Source: Miscanthus floridulus
Lineage: Eukaryota > Streptophyta > Magnoliopsida > Poales > Poaceae
DNA: 64,000 bases
Assembly: GCF_019320115.1 (NCBI RefSeq)
Contig: NC_089587.1
Location: 104,519,158 to 104,583,157, forward strand
Direction of reading: 5' to 3'
Shown: piece by piece, positions 42,464 through 51,995 of the stretch
Layout of the letters: each line of letters begins with the position of its first letter
Position numbering within the stretch: position 1 is the first letter of the stretch
Notes under the pieces: model-generated
Database searches by the model: none
Told to the model about the DNA's origin: nothing
The model's input: only the letters and a program-made list of their open reading frames with translations
Program-made: the position numbers and the translations under genes

Positions 42464-44266
42464 GTGCTCGCGAAGCTTGATTGCTCAACCGAGCGCGACA
42501 ACGGCGTCTGGTACCTGGACAGTGGAGCGACGAACCACATGTCGGGCTGCAGGGACGCGTTCGTCGACATCGACACCTCCGTCCGCGGCACCGTCAAATT
42601 CGGCGATGGCTCCGAGGTGGCGATCGAGGGGTCCGGCACCGTCCTCTTCGAAGGCAAGACTGGTGAGCACCTGCCACTCACGGGGGTGTATTTCATCCCC
42701 AGGCTTACAACCAACATCATCAGCTATGGTCAACTCGAGGAAGGCGGCTGCGAGATCCACTCCAAGAACGGGCTTCTCCGAATCCGCGACAACAAGGGAC
42801 GGCTGATCATGCACATCCACCGTTCGACCAACCGCCTGTACCTCCTGCGCGTCAAGATCGCCCGGCCGCTCTGCCTGGCCGCGCGCACATCCGACAGCGC
42901 GTGGCTGTGGCATGAACGTTACGGGCATCTGCACTTTGATGCCCTCCGGAAGTTGGAGAAGCACGGCATGGTGCACGGACTGCCTCCCGTCGACCACGTG
43001 CACCAGCTCTGCGCGGACTGCGTCACCACCAAACTGAAGCGCAGCCCGTTCCCATCGCAGGCGAAGCGACGGGCTGAAGGTGTCCTCGACTTGGTCCATG
43101 GAGATCTGTGTGGCCCAATCTCGCCGCAAACACCCGGGGGTAAGCGCTACATACTCCTGCTGGTTGATGACAAGAGCAGGTACATGTGGTGTGTGCTGCT
43201 TGCCGCGAAGAGCGACACGCTCACCGCGGTTCGCAAGTTCCAGGCACAGGTGGAGGTGGAGTCCGGCCGTCGGCTGCGTGTTCTACGCACTGACAACGGC
43301 GGTGAATTCACCTCCATCGCGTTCGAGGAGTACTGCGCCAAGCATGGAGTCCAGAGGCAGCGCACGACGCCCTACACCCCTCAGCATAACGGGGTAGTGG
43401 AGCACCGAAATCAGTCCGTGATCACAATGGCGAGAAGCTTGCTGAAGAGCCGAAACATGCCGGCATCGTTCTGGGGCGAGGCAGTGGCGACTGCCGTGTT
43501 CCTGCTGAACCGCGCCCCCACCAAAGCTGTTGACGGCATGACACCGTTCGAGGCTTGGCACGGACGGCGTCCCAGCGTACACTTCCTATGGACCTTCGGC
43601 TGCGTGGCCTACATCAAGTCGACGAAGCCACGTCTAAGCAAGTTGGAGGACCGCGGAGTGCCTGTGGTGTTCATCGGGTACGAACCCAGGGCGAAGGCAT
43701 GGCGCTTCTACGATCCTGCCTCTCGGCGTGCGGTCGTGTCCAGAGACGCTGTATTCGATGAGGCTGCAGCATGGAGCTGGGGTGACTCGGATCTGTCCAG
43801 GGTCAATGGCTTTCACTTCGTCATCGAGCCACAAGAGCAGGAGGAAGATGCTGGCGGGTGGGTCCAGTCACTGGTGTCGCCGGACGCACCAGGGTTCTTT
43901 GAAGAGCCTGGCGCGGACGCGCACCAGGAGCCATCTGCCGCGCCAGCGTCATCTCCAGCCACACCTGCGCCGGCAGCAGCTCCAGAGGTGGAGTTCGTGT
44001 CGCCTCCTCCAGACGCTGATGAGTACCTGGACGCCGACAACGATGACTTCGAGCCTCGTTTCTGCTCCATGGACAGTGTCCTTGGACCAGCAACCCCGCC
44101 AGGGCTGGCTGTGCGACAGCTTGTCCTAGCTACACGCACAGTTGCAGCTGAGCTCCACCTTCAGATCGAGAACGAGCCAGGCACATTTGCAGAGGCTCAG
44201 AAGGAAGCCCCGTGGAGGCGTGCCATGCTGGAGGAAATGGCGTCTATTGAAGACAACCAAACCTAG
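42464..44266 (+). CDS. Protease and integrase part of the copia polyprotein
   Basis: This open frame of 600 residues belongs to the same phase as Gag. Protease active site: YLDSGATNHMSG near residues 17-28. The gag-pre-integrase His/Cys finger follows (ERYGHLHFDALRKL, then CADCVTTK). The integrase core has all three catalytic acids: HGDLCGPIS, RTDNGGEFTS and QHNGVVEHRN. After the core, residues about 470-570 are a Pro/Ala/Glu-rich linker. It ends at TAG 44264-44266, where Trp is expected before QLVPLPPGH. The apparent ATG is internal. Confidence 0.9.
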   Translation: MLAKLDCSTERDNGVWYLDSGATNHMSGCRDAFVDIDTSVRGTVKFGDGSEVAIEGSGTVLFEGKTGEHLPLTGVYFIPRLTTNIISYGQLEEGGCEIHSKNGLLRIRDNKGRLIMHIHRSTNRLYLLRVKIARPLCLAARTSDSAWLWHERYGHLHFDALRKLEKHGMVHGLPPVDHVHQLCADCVTTKLKRSPFPSQAKRRAEGVLDLVHGDLCGPISPQTPGGKRYILLLVDDKSRYMWCVLLAAKSDTLTAVRKFQAQVEVESGRRLRVLRTDNGGEFTSIAFEEYCAKHGVQRQRTTPYTPQHNGVVEHRNQSVITMARSLLKSRNMPASFWGEAVATAVFLLNRAPTKAVDGMTPFEAWHGRRPSVHFLWTFGCVAYIKSTKPRLSKLEDRGVPVVFIGYEPRAKAWRFYDPASRRAVVSRDAVFDEAAAWSWGDSDLSRVNGFHFVIEPQEQEEDAGGWVQSLVSPDAPGFFEEPGADAHQEPSAAPASSPATPAPAAAPEVEFVSPPPDADEYLDADNDDFEPRFCSMDSVLGPATPPGLAVRQLVLATRTVAAELHLQIENEPGTFAEAQKEAPWRRAMLEEMASIEDNQT

Positions 44267-44401
44267 CAGCTAGTACCGCTTCCTCCTGGTCATCGTCCGA
44301 TCGGGTTGAAGTGGGTATATAAGCTGAAGAAGAACAGCGCCGGCGAGGTTGTCAAGCACAAAGCCCGCCTTGTTGCGAAAGGATATGTTCAGCAGTAGGG
44401 C

Positions 44402-45721
44402 GTGGACTTTGAAGAGGTGTTCGCGCCTGTGGCACGGATAGAATCTGTGCGTCTGCTGCTTGCTCTGGCCGCTCAGGAGGGGTGGTCAGTGCATCACATG
44501 GACGTGAAGTCCACGTTCTTGAATGGCGTGCTGACGGAGGAAGTCTACGTCAAGCAGCCTCCTGGCTTTGCCGTCGCCGGAGAGGAGAACAAGGTGCTAC
44601 GCCTCCACAAGGCGCTCTATGGACTTCGGCAGGCTCCGCGCGCATGGAATGCAAAGCTCGACGAGACGTTGGTGGCCCTCGGTTTTGAGCACAGCGTGTC
44701 GGAACATGCAGTGTATGCCCGTGGCATGGGCTCGTCGCGTCTGCTAGTGGGCATGTACGTCGACGACCTCGTCATCACTAGGGACAACGCCGACGAGATT
44801 GCCAAGTTCAAGAAGCAGATGAGTTCCAGGTTCAAAATGAGCAATCTTGGTCTGCTTTCTTTCTACTTAGGCATTGAAGTGCAGCAGGGAGCAGGGGGCA
44901 TCAAGCTCTCACAGGCAGCGTATGCACGGAAGATACTGGAGCATGCAGGGATGGCAGGTTGTAACCCCTGTCACACCCCGATGGAGCCATGGCTGAAGTT
45001 GTCTAAGAACAGCACGGCTCCGATGGTGAATGCCACTGAGTACCGTGGGATTGTTGGATGCCTGCGATACTTAGTGCACACACGGCCTGATATAGCGTTC
45101 GCCGTGGGTTATGTCAGCAGATTCATGGAGACTCCAACAACTGAGCACCTCAATGCAGTGAAGAAAATTCTGCGCTACATCTCAGGTACACTGGATTATG
45201 GCTGTTATTACAGACGTACTGGAGCAGATGTGAAGCTGCTCGGTTACAGTGATGCTGACATGGGAGGAGACATTGATTCAAGGAAGAGCACCACAGGTGT
45301 TTTGTTCTTTCTTGGATCGTGCCTAGTAACTTGGCAGTCCCAGAAGCAGAAAGTTGTCGCCCTCTCCTCCTGTGAAGCAGAGTATATAGCAGGGACGACG
45401 GCAGCTTGTCAAGGAATTTGGTTGGCGCAGCTTCTGTCAGAATTGAAGAGTGAACAGCGTGCTGCCTTCCTATTGAAGATGGACAGTCAATCTGCCATTG
45501 CTCTTAGTAAGAATCCTGTCTACCATGATCGAAGTAAGCATATAGATGTTCGATATCATTTTATCCGCGAATGCATTGGTGATGGGAGGATGGATGTTGA
45601 GCACGTCCGCACTGAAGAGCAGCTCGCCGACATACTGACCAAGCCTCTAGCACGAGATCGTTTCTGTGAGCTACGTGTTCAGCTTGGTGTCATTAACGTC
45701 GGCAAGGAACTTCAGACTTAG
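44402..45721 (+). CDS. Reverse transcriptase and RNase H part of the copia polyprotein
   Basis: This open frame of 439 residues is in phase with the protease/integrase ORF and separated from it by two stops (44264-44266 and 44396-44398). RT motifs: SVHHMDVKSTFLNG (Asp about residue 34), LYGLRQAPRAW and catalytic YVDD at 119-122. RNase H motifs: YSDADMGGD, SSCEAEYIAGT and the conserved KHIDVRYHFIRE tail. It ends LTKPLARDRF plus a short tail, with TAG at 45719-45721 next to the polypurine tract. Everything needed for reverse transcription is visible apart from the stops. Confidence 0.9.
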   Translation: MDFEEVFAPVARIESVRLLLALAAQEGWSVHHMDVKSTFLNGVLTEEVYVKQPPGFAVAGEENKVLRLHKALYGLRQAPRAWNAKLDETLVALGFEHSVSEHAVYARGMGSSRLLVGMYVDDLVITRDNADEIAKFKKQMSSRFKMSNLGLLSFYLGIEVQQGAGGIKLSQAAYARKILEHAGMAGCNPCHTPMEPWLKLSKNSTAPMVNATEYRGIVGCLRYLVHTRPDIAFAVGYVSRFMETPTTEHLNAVKKILRYISGTLDYGCYYRRTGADVKLLGYSDADMGGDIDSRKSTTGVLFFLGSCLVTWQSQKQKVVALSSCEAEYIAGTTAACQGIWLAQLLSELKSEQRAAFLLKMDSQSAIALSKNPVYHDRSKHIDVRYHFIRECIGDGRMDVEHVRTEEQLADILTKPLARDRFCELRVQLGVINVGKELQT

Positions 45722-45730
45722 GGGGTGAAA

Positions 45731-46127
45731 TGTGAGTCTTAACTGTAAGTCTGACTTCAGTTCGTTTTGCTTTCATTTTCAGTTAAGTTCAGTTAGCATT
45801 CTGTTAGCATAGAGCTCGGCTTTGGATTCTTTCCTCCCGAGCGCGTCTTTGTACCGATTCTGTAGGATCATGGCGTGGACTGGGCGTGTGGGATGGCACA
45901 TGCAGTAGTGCGGTTCATGGCCACGAATGTCGGTTGGTGCGAGCAAAGCCCGGCCACCATTTTCTTTCTGTTGAAGTCTTCTCTGTAATTAGATACAAAT
46001 AATAGAGGAGCATAAATAGAAAAGTTGCTGCAGTTTGCACAACACCAAAAATACCCTGTGTTCATCATGCTTGTATTCTCAGTACATGAGGTTGAGAGTT
46101 TCTTGGCCGGAACATTTCCGGCTGACA
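45731..46127 (+). repeat. 3' LTR of the copia element (397 bp) with polypurine tract
   Basis: A purine run (TTAGGGGGTGAAA, ending 45730) is followed by TGTGAGTC and the LTR ends CCGGCTGACA at 46127. The terminal 108 bases are the same as both arms of the left palindrome, with four changes private to this copy, all transitions. The target duplication ATACT follows. Confidence 0.9.
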
Positions 46128-46835
46128 ATACTCGTCTTCATCAGGATCAGGGAGCGGGAGCACCACCTCCTTTCATATCCACTGGTCGGCACCAGCACGC
46201 GGGCCGCCGCTGGAGCCAGAGCTGGGCGAGCACCACATGAATAGGGTGGCCTTGTTTGTTGGGAAGTCATCCCGATCAGTATGACAGTATAGCTCGGCGA
46301 GAAGGTAGCCGTCGTCGGCGTCATCGTGCACGTCAGTGCGTAGGACGGTGACCCCAGCCGACCCGATGGGGTAGCAGTGCGAGCTATCGACCCTGACGGC
46401 GGCGGGCAGTGGCGGGACGACGGCGACCGACTTGGCGTGGGTGTTGAGCACCAGGTAACACCATGGCAGGTGGCGCCAGTCATCGTGGTAGCAGCTGCCC
46501 AGGTAGAGCACGAGGAGGTTCTCGTGAGAGCTCACGATGAAGCCGGTGGCGGCGCAATGCCCGGGTGGCCACTGGCCAAGAGACCCGAAGCGTCAGGCAG
46601 TTCACGGCGGGGGCGGCGGTGAGCTGCTGAGGAAGGACAGGGTCGACGCCGTCCAGCAGCCGACGTTCTCGAAGCCTGTGAGTGCGAAGGTCACCGGCTC
46701 CTTGCGGCACCCGCTGCTGGTGGTGCGGGAGGCCTTGCGCTCGCATAGGATCTAGTACCGCATCTGGCCTCCTGTCTCTTGGATGATCTCTTCTTCTTCG
46801 ATGAAATTCACGCAGCGGTCGAACAAGACGTCCAT
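46128..46835 (-). pseudogene. DUF1618 gene, 5' part
   Basis: ATG at 46835 (MDVLFDRCVNFIEEEE) starts a frame of 236 codons reaching exactly to the insertion. It has stops at 46752-46754 (TAG), 46602-46604 and 46593-46595 (both TGA) and 46173-46175 (TGA). The readable part (ATGFIVSSHENLLVLYLGS, then LPWCYLVLNTHAKSVAV) matches the N-terminal half of DUF1618 proteins. The first quarter is poorly conserved, so the true start may differ. The insertion at 46128 leaves the frame intact if the element and one ATACT are ignored. Confidence 0.7.
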
Positions 46836-47054
46836 GGCTGCTGCGGCCGGAGTTGCGCGCGAGATCGATCTGAACTCTGAACCAGACAGCGGCAACTCGA
46901 TCGATGGTCTCCACCTAGATTTACAATCGTAATATATGGAGTAGTTTGCTATTTTGGAATCCTGATCAGTTTCAGTGTATTTACACGCCGACCTAGACAG
47001 GTAGCGATGATGGATTGGAAACCTCACGGGCAAACCCATGACCGAGTCTGTTAC

Positions 47055-48418
47055 TGTGAGAAAATTGCACCCTAGTCTCATTTACTTTGGATTTTGGTGT
47101 TTGATGACCAACATAACTAAATTGGACTAAAGAATTTGCAAGTGTTTGTTTTGTAGTTCAATAGGGTACAAGACGTGACTTGGACGAAGACAACATGATG
47201 ATCCAATGATTAACACCATAAGCAAGACCATAGAAGCACAAGAGAAGACCCAAGATATCAAGCAAAGTCTAAGCACGAAGATAGAAACTAAGCCAGACGC
47301 AAGATCGCGAAGAAACAAGATCACAGAGGTGATAGGACGCTGCACAGGACGCTGCACCGGACGCTGCATAGGACGCTGCATAGGACGCTGCACAGGACGC
47401 TGCACCGGACGCTCCGATCAAGAGGCTCGACAACAGCTCTGTCAGTAGCAGCGACCGGACGCTGCACAGGATGCAGCACCGGACGCTGAGTGCCAAAGTC
47501 CGGTCAACATCGGTAAGGTTCTAGAGAGCCGTTTTTATGACCGGACGCTGGTCAGAGTCCGGTCAATAGCAAAAAAGCGGGATTTTGTCCCCAATAGCTA
47601 TTTTATCAGTGGAGCTTATAAATAGACCCCCAACCGGCCATTTGACTAGTGTGGAGTTGAGGAAACATATCTAGGGTGTTGATACACCATTTTTGTGATC
47701 TCCACTTGCATAGTGCTTAGTGTTTTATTAGGTGATTAGCGTAGGTGCTTTGCAAAGTGCTTAGGTTGATTAGACCACCGCTTATGCGCTTGCTCTAGGT
47801 TTAGACCTAGTGTTTAGTGAGGTTTGCATATATCTTACCATTCGGTGCTTGCGCATACCATTGTTGTACATCGGAGGGGCTTGTAGTCTTGCGAAATCAC
47901 ACCAATTATGTTTGTGGTGTGGACGCCACCGTGTACCGGAGGGAACAAGGCCCGCGGCGTTTCGACCGAAAGTTTGATAGTGAAGACGGCGGGGAGCATC
48001 CGGAAAAGGCTTGCCGGAAGGCATATCGGAGACCCACTTGCGCATGGGAAAGACCCGAAGCTATCCATGGATTCACCCGACCGGGAGCTTGGCCCTTGCG
48101 AGAGATTCCTTGCGAGGGGCTCCAACGAGGACTAGAGAGAAGCTTGCGTGCTTCTTGATACCTCGGTAAAAATACCGGAGTCGTCGACGGGAGTTTGTAT
48201 ATCTCTACCTTGCTCTTTAGCTTCCGCATTTACATTGATTGTATTACTCCTTTTAGCGGTAGAGATAGCAACACACTAGTAAAATCATAGTTGTACATTT
48301 AGATAGTTTATCTTTTGCATAGGTTTTGATAAGGTTAGAAAAAGAGACCATAGTTTAGAGTTAGAATTTTAAGTTTCCTAATTCACCCCCTCCTTCTTAG
48401 GCGTCACGGTCCCCTTTA
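47055..48418 (+). repeat. 5' LTR of the gag-only element (1364 bp)
   Basis: It starts TGTGAGAAAATTGC and ends GGTCCCCTTTA, the last CA having become TA (the 3' copy ends CCCCTTCA). TATAAATA at 47617-47624 is the promoter. It carries a 12-bp tandem array (47334-47415) and CCGGACGCTG words upstream of the TATA box. Confidence 0.88.
47334..47415 (+). repeat. 12-bp tandem array in the 5' LTR (7 units)
   Basis: Units are AGGACGCTGCAC with variants CGGACGCTGCAC/T and a shortened last unit. The same array in the 3' LTR has nine units. The reading frames through it (Arg-Pro-Val-Gln and the like) are by-products of the repeat. Confidence 0.92.
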
Positions 48419-48420
48419 AT

Positions 48421-48432
48421 TGGTATCAGAGC
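48421..48432 (+). other. Primer-binding site of the gag-only element
   Basis: TGGTATCAGAGC is an exact match to the plant initiator methionine tRNA primer-binding site, two bases after the LTR end. Confidence 0.93.
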
Positions 48433-48498
48433 CAGGTTGGCTCAATTTGGATCTCTGGCTTAACCGCCGTTGAGCCGATGCTATTTAGAGTGGTTGGA

Positions 48499-49766
48499 AT
48501 GGATACCTTTAGGTCTCCGCACTTTGACAGCACTAACTTTCCCTATTATAAACCTAGAATGGCTTGCTACCTTGAGACGGTTGATTTGGGAGTTTAGAGA
48601 GTCACTCGTGATGGGATGAAACCCATTAAGAATTCCGATAAACCCACAAAGAGTGAAGAAAAGGAAATATATTTCAATGCTAGAGCTAAAATTTGCTTGT
48701 TTGAATCTTTTAGCATGGATGTGTTTAACCAAGTGTTCACCTTAAAATTGGCACATGAAATTTGGTTAAAACTTCAAAAGCTCCATGACGGCACATCTAA
48801 TGTCCGTGAGCAAAAACATTGTCTAGCTAAACAAAAATATGATTCCTTTACAATAAATGATGATGAGCTTATCCATGATATGTATTCTCATTTGAATCTA
48901 ATTATCAATGAGCTTCATTCAATAGAATTAATAAAGCTAGATGATGCGGACATCATGAGGAAGATCATCTCCGTGCTACCACAAAAAAAAATATGCAAGC
49001 ATCATCACCATCCTTCACAACATGGAGGACTTGAGCACCATGACCTCGGGCATAGTCATTGGCAAGATAGTGGCATTTGAAATGTCACGTAAGATGGGTC
49101 AAGAAGAAGCTTCTTCATCAAGCAAAGGCAAAGCTCTCGCATGTAGTGAGAAAAAAGAAGATGAAGGACAAGCAAGTTGAGACAAGCTCAAGCTCAAACT
49201 CCTCAAGTGAAGATGAAGAAGAAGATGAGGATGATGATGATGAAGATTCAAGTGAAGATGATCAATCTTCCTCCTCCGACCATGATGAAGAATCAATCAA
49301 ATTAATCAACAAGGTGGAGAAGATGATCCAAAGGCTAAATGTCAAGGGTGTGCCCATCCAAATTCAAGATCTCATTTTTACCAATCAAAGAAATGAGCAA
49401 AGAAAGAGAGGATGTTATGGATACGGCGAGTTGGGGCACTTTGTGGAAGTTTGTCTAAACAAGCCTACACCCAAGACAAAGAAGAAGGCGTGCAAGAACC
49501 AAGCCCTCACATCAATAAGATCGTGGGATGATTCTTCAAGTGAAGAAGAATACCATCACAAGAGGCGAGGCCGCAAGCACTCATCATCAAGCTCTTCTCG
49601 TGTGTGCCTTATGGCACGAGGTAATAAATGCTCATCCTCTAGTGAGAGTGATAGTGATGATGAAATGCCTTATTATGATAAAATTGTGCAACAAAATCTT
49701 AATTATGGTAAAGTTTGCACTAGTCAACAAAAGAAGCTCAAAAATTTAAAAAAAAAAGCTGGATAG
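48499..49766 (+). pseudogene. Gag (SIRE-type) of the gag-only element, broken
   Basis: ATG at 48499 (MDTFRSPHFDSTNFPYY) starts a frame interrupted by TAG where Trp is expected (about 48595-48597). ORF 48616-49080 holds the UBN2-type capsid sequence (NARAKICLFESFSMDVFNQV, LHDGTSNVREQKHCL, DMYSHLNLIINELHS). A frame change near 48985 leads through 49077-49766. There an acidic Ser/Glu/Asp stretch precedes a zinc knuckle in which the second Cys reads Tyr (CYGYGELGHFVEVC), so the finger is damaged. A Ser/Arg-rich region and a Lys-rich coil follow. Confidence 0.8.
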
Positions 49767-49767
49767 T

Positions 49768-50633
49768 TCACAAGAAACTTATAAAACTTTGCTTGAACAA
49801 TATGATAACTTTGCTAATCTCAATGTTGAACTATCTACTAAAATTGAGCAACTTAAGGCTAGTATAACAACAAATGCATGCACAATCAATGATGAGCAAC
49901 TTGTAAAGAAAAACAAAAAATTAAAGGAAAAGTTAGCTAGCTCACAGGATGCTTACAAAAGTTTGCTTGCTAAAATAGAAACCATGTGCAAATATTGTGA
50001 TGAGCTAACTAATAAAGTTGCTAATTTTAAAGCTGTTAGTACAACCCCCACCAAGGCATAAAGGAAAAGTTTCATCTTTAACATGTCTAAAAAGTATGCC
50101 TCTACTTCTTGTAATGATTTATACTTAGGCTCACCCTTGTGCAACCAAGTTTGTGTTGAGAAAGTTGTTGTAGATACATGCACATAAGAGGTTGCAAAGG
50201 AGAATGAGCAACTCAAGCAAGAAGTAGCTCGCCTCACCAAAGGCTTGACTCAAGTGAAGGGCAAGACGAAGCAAGCCCAACTTCATCAAAATAACACCGT
50301 CAAGGGAGTGAAGAAGCTTGATGAAGGACAAACCATGGTTTGCTACGTGTGCCACAAGGAAGATCACAAGTCCTATAAGTGCAAGGTGAAGAATGGGAGA
50401 GGAGCAAAGAAGAAAGAGAAGAAACAAGCAAGCAAGCTCTCCAACACCTACACCAACAAGGTGGACAAGAAGGCCTCCACACCTTATCTCTTGAAGAAGA
50501 AGAAAATGACAAGGTGGTCACCATCAAGGTGAACAAGCAAGCCAACAATGGGGTCAAACACTTTTGGGTGCCAAAGGAGATCATTTCTAACATGAAGAGC
50601 ACCAAGAAGGTTTGGATATCGAAAGTGAAGTGA
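49768..50633 (+). pseudogene. C-terminal extension of the SIRE-type Gag: coiled coil and second zinc knuckle
   Basis: The frames 49789-50061, 50245-50532 and 50532-50633 continue the Gag of SIRE-type elements. They show a heptad coiled coil (LNVELSTKIEQLKAS, then KKNKKLKEKLASSQ), KENEQLKQEVARLTKG, and a knuckle CYVCHKEDHKSYKC with the CCHC pattern. It ends HFWVPKEIISNMKSTKKVW. Stops at about 50059-50061 and 50185-50187 and a shift near 50505 break it. In autonomous relatives protease and integrase would follow; here a stop and non-coding sequence do. Confidence 0.7.
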
Positions 50634-51995
50634 GAAGTCCAATGGACTTCGGGGAATTGGAGACTTGGTAAAGTATGGATGCATTTCATGGGGTGCATCA
50701 TGATGGACAAAATCATTGCCAAGTGGGTTGGTGAATACTATAGACCCAAATTCTCCTTCCCATGTTAGGTAACTAGATGTTATTGCTTTCATGTGGTACT
50801 TCCTTTATGTAGTATTTCTTACAAATTGGTATCTTTAAGCATCTAGTTATTTTACATGCCTAGGTTTGCATTTACATGCTTATATCTTTTGTTATGCATA
50901 CACTAGGTATATCTTATAGTAGACTTGTTCGGTTTTATGCTTAACCCTTGGAGCAAACCTACATGGTTTAAAATTGTTTAGGAGCACGGCACATAGCTTG
51001 TTCTTTGATTGTTCATCTAATATGTGCCAAAGTCCAAATTGTTGATGATTTCTCCTGAATATCATCTTTGAAAATGATTCTCACATTCATGAGATGTCAT
51101 CTTTCAAGTGGTATTATTGATTCTAAAATCAATGTGCATAATTTCTACAAGTATCCCACATTTGTGTGCACAAATTTAGGGGGAGGTTACACTACAAGTT
51201 GGATGCTTTGAGACTAACACCTTTTCAAGCTTATCATATGTGTAGTAGTCTCATTGCAAGGAAAATGAAGTCTACAGAGCTAAGCATCACACATCAAATA
51301 TCCACCACCTATTGCAAGTGGTAGAAATCAAATTGGTTTCCACATGTGGTATTTCTAAACCGATATCATCATGTTGATTTCATTTTGATATTTATATGCT
51401 TTCTCCATGCATTATAGAGATTAAATTCCCTTGAGCAATAACTTGCTAATTATGCATATACTTTGCCTTCTATCATATGTATGCATTTATTTAGGGGAAG
51501 CTTAATCTATATAATGTGAGAGTTAAATTTTGTGACCTATTTCACTCTACATATAAAGGATCACAAAGTTTGACCCTCCCTTGTGCTACTAATGTCTTCC
51601 TTTTCGGTGCTTGATTCTAAAGGAGGAGAATTTAGAGGACCAAAAGCAAGCATTAATTTGTAGGACTAAAAGCTAGATCATAATAATTTATGTGGTAATG
51701 GTCTACAAGTGATAATGGTCCGAGAAAGAGAGGATTGTGGATTATAGATTAGCCTATGTAATGAGGAGAATTTGTAGGAAGCCAGGCTTATTTCCATAAT
51801 GCCACATGAGGACTTTTGCAAGGGCAAGATAAGTTTTTATGTAGTATCTTTTAAATCTTACAAGTAGTATATTTTAGCATCATATAACCTTGTCCCTTGT
51901 ATTGCATCCTAGCAAGTAGGTAGTTTTTAATTTTCAAAATTCTATTATTTGCTAACATTGGTAATGTTGTCATCAATCACCAAAAAGGGAGAGAT
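50634..51995 (+). other. Non-coding 3' internal region of the gag-only element
   Basis: This AT-rich region has no frame of note and no pol similarity on either strand. It has several words such as CACATTTGTGTGCACAAATT and ends in the polypurine tract at 51982-51994. The missing pol is replaced by, or reduced to, this 1.3 kb. Confidence 0.6.

Larger units (their letters stand above)
41063..46127 (+). mobile_element. Ty1/copia retrotransposon inserted in the DUF1618 gene, with an abnormal palindromic left end
   Basis: Protein order Gag, protease, integrase, RT, RNase H marks Ty1/copia. The element is flanked by ATACT on both sides (41058-41062 and 46128-46132). The right LTR is 397 bp (45731-46127). 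The left side lacks a normal LTR: it starts TGTCAGCC, the reverse complement of the LTR terminus, and after 108 bases switches to a direct copy of the last 124 LTR bases. Both outer ends are therefore the same U5 terminus in inverted orientation. The whole U3 of the left LTR is absent. Four stops interrupt the single gag-pol frame. Confidence 0.88.

Noticed and set aside
47334..47415. Short regularly spaced repeats as a possible CRISPR array
   Set aside because: The units are 12 bp and contiguous without spacers, inside a plant LTR.
47127..47448. Frames encoding repeated Arg-Pro-Val-Gln or Cys-Ala-Ala-Ser
   Set aside because: They are translations of the 12-bp tandem array in the LTR (also at 52092-52461) and not genes.
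48421..48432. TGGTATCAGAGC as part of a tRNA gene
   Set aside because: Only 12 bases match, next to an LTR end; it is a primer-binding site. No cloverleaf is visible. The same holds for 41297-41308.
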